5,382 nt of DNA from Candidatus Omnitrophota bacterium (lineage in GTDB: Bacteria; Omnitrophota; Gorgyraeia; JABMRN01): positions 1 through 5,382 of the forward strand of contig JAQVOV010000109.1 of NCBI GenBank assembly GCA_028702395.1, in the 5' to 3' direction. This document shows, piece after piece, positions 5,087-5,382 of the stretch. A model generated the notes under the pieces. The model was not told the DNA's origin, did not search any database, and was given only the letters and a program-made list of their open reading frames with translations. The number at the start of each line of letters is the position of its first letter. Positions within the stretch are counted from its first letter, which is position 1. A program made the position numbers and the translations under genes.

Positions 5087-5174
5087 ACGTTCCATACTTT
5101 TACCTTTTCACAGGTCGCCTCACGAGGCGCCCCTACAAAAACCTCGTTAAGGACGTTCCATCCTTTTATCTTTC
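5087..5174. repeat. 22-bp direct repeat flanking a GC-rich REP-like hairpin
   Basis: Two 22-base copies, at 5087-5108 and 5153-5174, both begin ACGTTCCAT and continue with CTTTT-rich sequence. They differ at 3 positions. Between them lies a GC-rich hairpin, CGCCT-CACG-AGGCG (5116-5129), extended by GG/CC at 5113-5114 and 5131-5132, followed by CCCTACAAAAA. Its composition stands out sharply from the AT-rich surroundings, and it resembles the short GC-rich intergenic hairpins (REP-like) scattered in many genomes. The word GGACGTTCC at 5151-5159 also occurs, on the other strand, in the centre of the ribH-nusB element (2678-2686). Confidence 0.6.
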
Positions 5175-5191
5175 GTCTTTTATCTTTTATC
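5164..5191. repeat. Unpaired 7-bp tandem array, TTTTATC type
   Basis: Four consecutive 7-base units read TTTTATC, TTTCGTC, TTTTATC, TTTTATC. It overlaps the second copy of the 22-base direct repeat. No inverted partner is visible nearby. Confidence 0.65.
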
Positions 5192-5213
5192 TTAAAGACC
5201 CTATTATCTCAAC

Positions 5214-5247
5214 AAAAAAAGGGATGGTTAAATAACCACCCCTTTTT
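5214..5247 (-). terminator. Intrinsic terminator of the H1-like gene
   Basis: Read on the minus strand, AAAAAGGGGTGGTTA (5247-5233) pairs with TAACCATCCCTTTTT (5230-5216) around a TT loop with one mismatch, ending in a run of seven U (5220-5214). It begins 29 bases after the stop codon of the Lys/Ala-rich gene and separates that gene from the rib operon. Confidence 0.9.
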
Positions 5248-5275
5248 CTAGATCTAATTGCTTAGATATAAATTA

Positions 5276-5382
5276 TTACTTTTTCTTCTTAGCTACTTTT
5301 TTAGCTGCTTTTTTAACAACTTTTTTCTTAGCTCCTTTTTTAGCTGCCTTTTTAACAACTTTTTTCTTAGCAGCTTTTTTCT
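5276..5382 (-). CDS. Lys/Ala-rich histone H1-like protein, C-terminal part (cut by window edge)
   Basis: The last 34 residues are visible and are 20 Lys, 8 Ala, 5 Val and 1 Gly, made of KKAAKKK, VVKKAAKKGA and VAKKKK segments. A 13-residue unit, KKKVVKKAAKKGA, recurs and is mirrored at DNA level by a near-identical 39-base tandem repeat. The stop codon is at 5278-5276, followed by an intrinsic terminator. Such tails are typical of bacterial histone H1-like and nucleoid-binding proteins, where they contact DNA non-specifically, but similar tails also occur on other DNA- or RNA-binding proteins (for example HU with an extended C-terminus). The globular part, if any, lies outside the window, so the family cannot be fixed. 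Confidence 0.8.
   Translation of the reverse strand, partial: KKAAKKKVVKKAAKKGAKKKVVKKAAKKVAKKKK

Noticed and set aside
4996..5235. Plus-strand open frame of 79 codons upstream of the rib promoter
   Set aside because: It spans the repeat patch and part of the terminator, has no family resemblance, and its content is explained by the 7-base arrays and hairpin.

Overview
The window is an AT-rich bacterial segment in which every recognised gene lies on the minus strand, so the biology reads from high to low coordinates. Its core is a complete-looking riboflavin (vitamin B2) operon: promoter (about 4973-4946), FMN riboswitch (4912-4801), intrinsic terminator (4779-4748), then ribBA, ribH, nusB, a PHP-family phosphoesterase gene, ribD, and the first 39 codons of ribE, which runs off the left edge. 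RibBA supplies the GTP-derived pyrimidine and the four-carbon unit, RibD converts the pyrimidine by deamination and reduction, RibH makes lumazine and RibE makes riboflavin. The one step with no standard enzyme here is dephosphorylation of the RibD product, which makes the embedded phosphoesterase interesting. NusB, an rRNA antitermination factor, is a frequent neighbour of ribH.

The right edge (5276-5382) holds the C-terminus of a Lys/Ala/Val-rich, histone H1-like protein with its own terminator (5247-5214). The 695 bases between that gene and ribBA contain no convincing gene. They hold the terminator, a patch of small repeats (5033-5191), the rib promoter, the riboswitch and attenuator, and a large inverted repeat in front of ribBA.

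The most unusual signal lies between the genes. All four spacers of 96 bases or more in the operon (leader-ribBA, ribBA-ribH, ribH-nusB, nusB-PHP) contain two short, degenerate tandem arrays facing each other as an inverted repeat around an AT-rich centre. The unit differs in each spacer (AGTNACT-, GTGTNNT-, GTGTCT- and AGCTGAN-like), but the architecture is the same, and the unit is 7 bases in three cases and 6 in the fourth. The 65-base ribD-ribE spacer has a smaller perfect palindrome instead. Two further 7-base arrays, without clear partners, lie upstream of the rib promoter. The constant feature is period and geometry rather than sequence, which ordinary REP/MITE families do not explain. 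Heptameric short tandem repeats of heterocystous cyanobacteria are a loose precedent.

Organism: the low GC content, FMN-riboswitch operon, H1-like Lys/Ala repeat protein and repeat-loaded spacers suggest an uncultivated lineage such as Omnitrophota or Elusimicrobiota. This is a low-confidence impression; no taxonomic marker is present.
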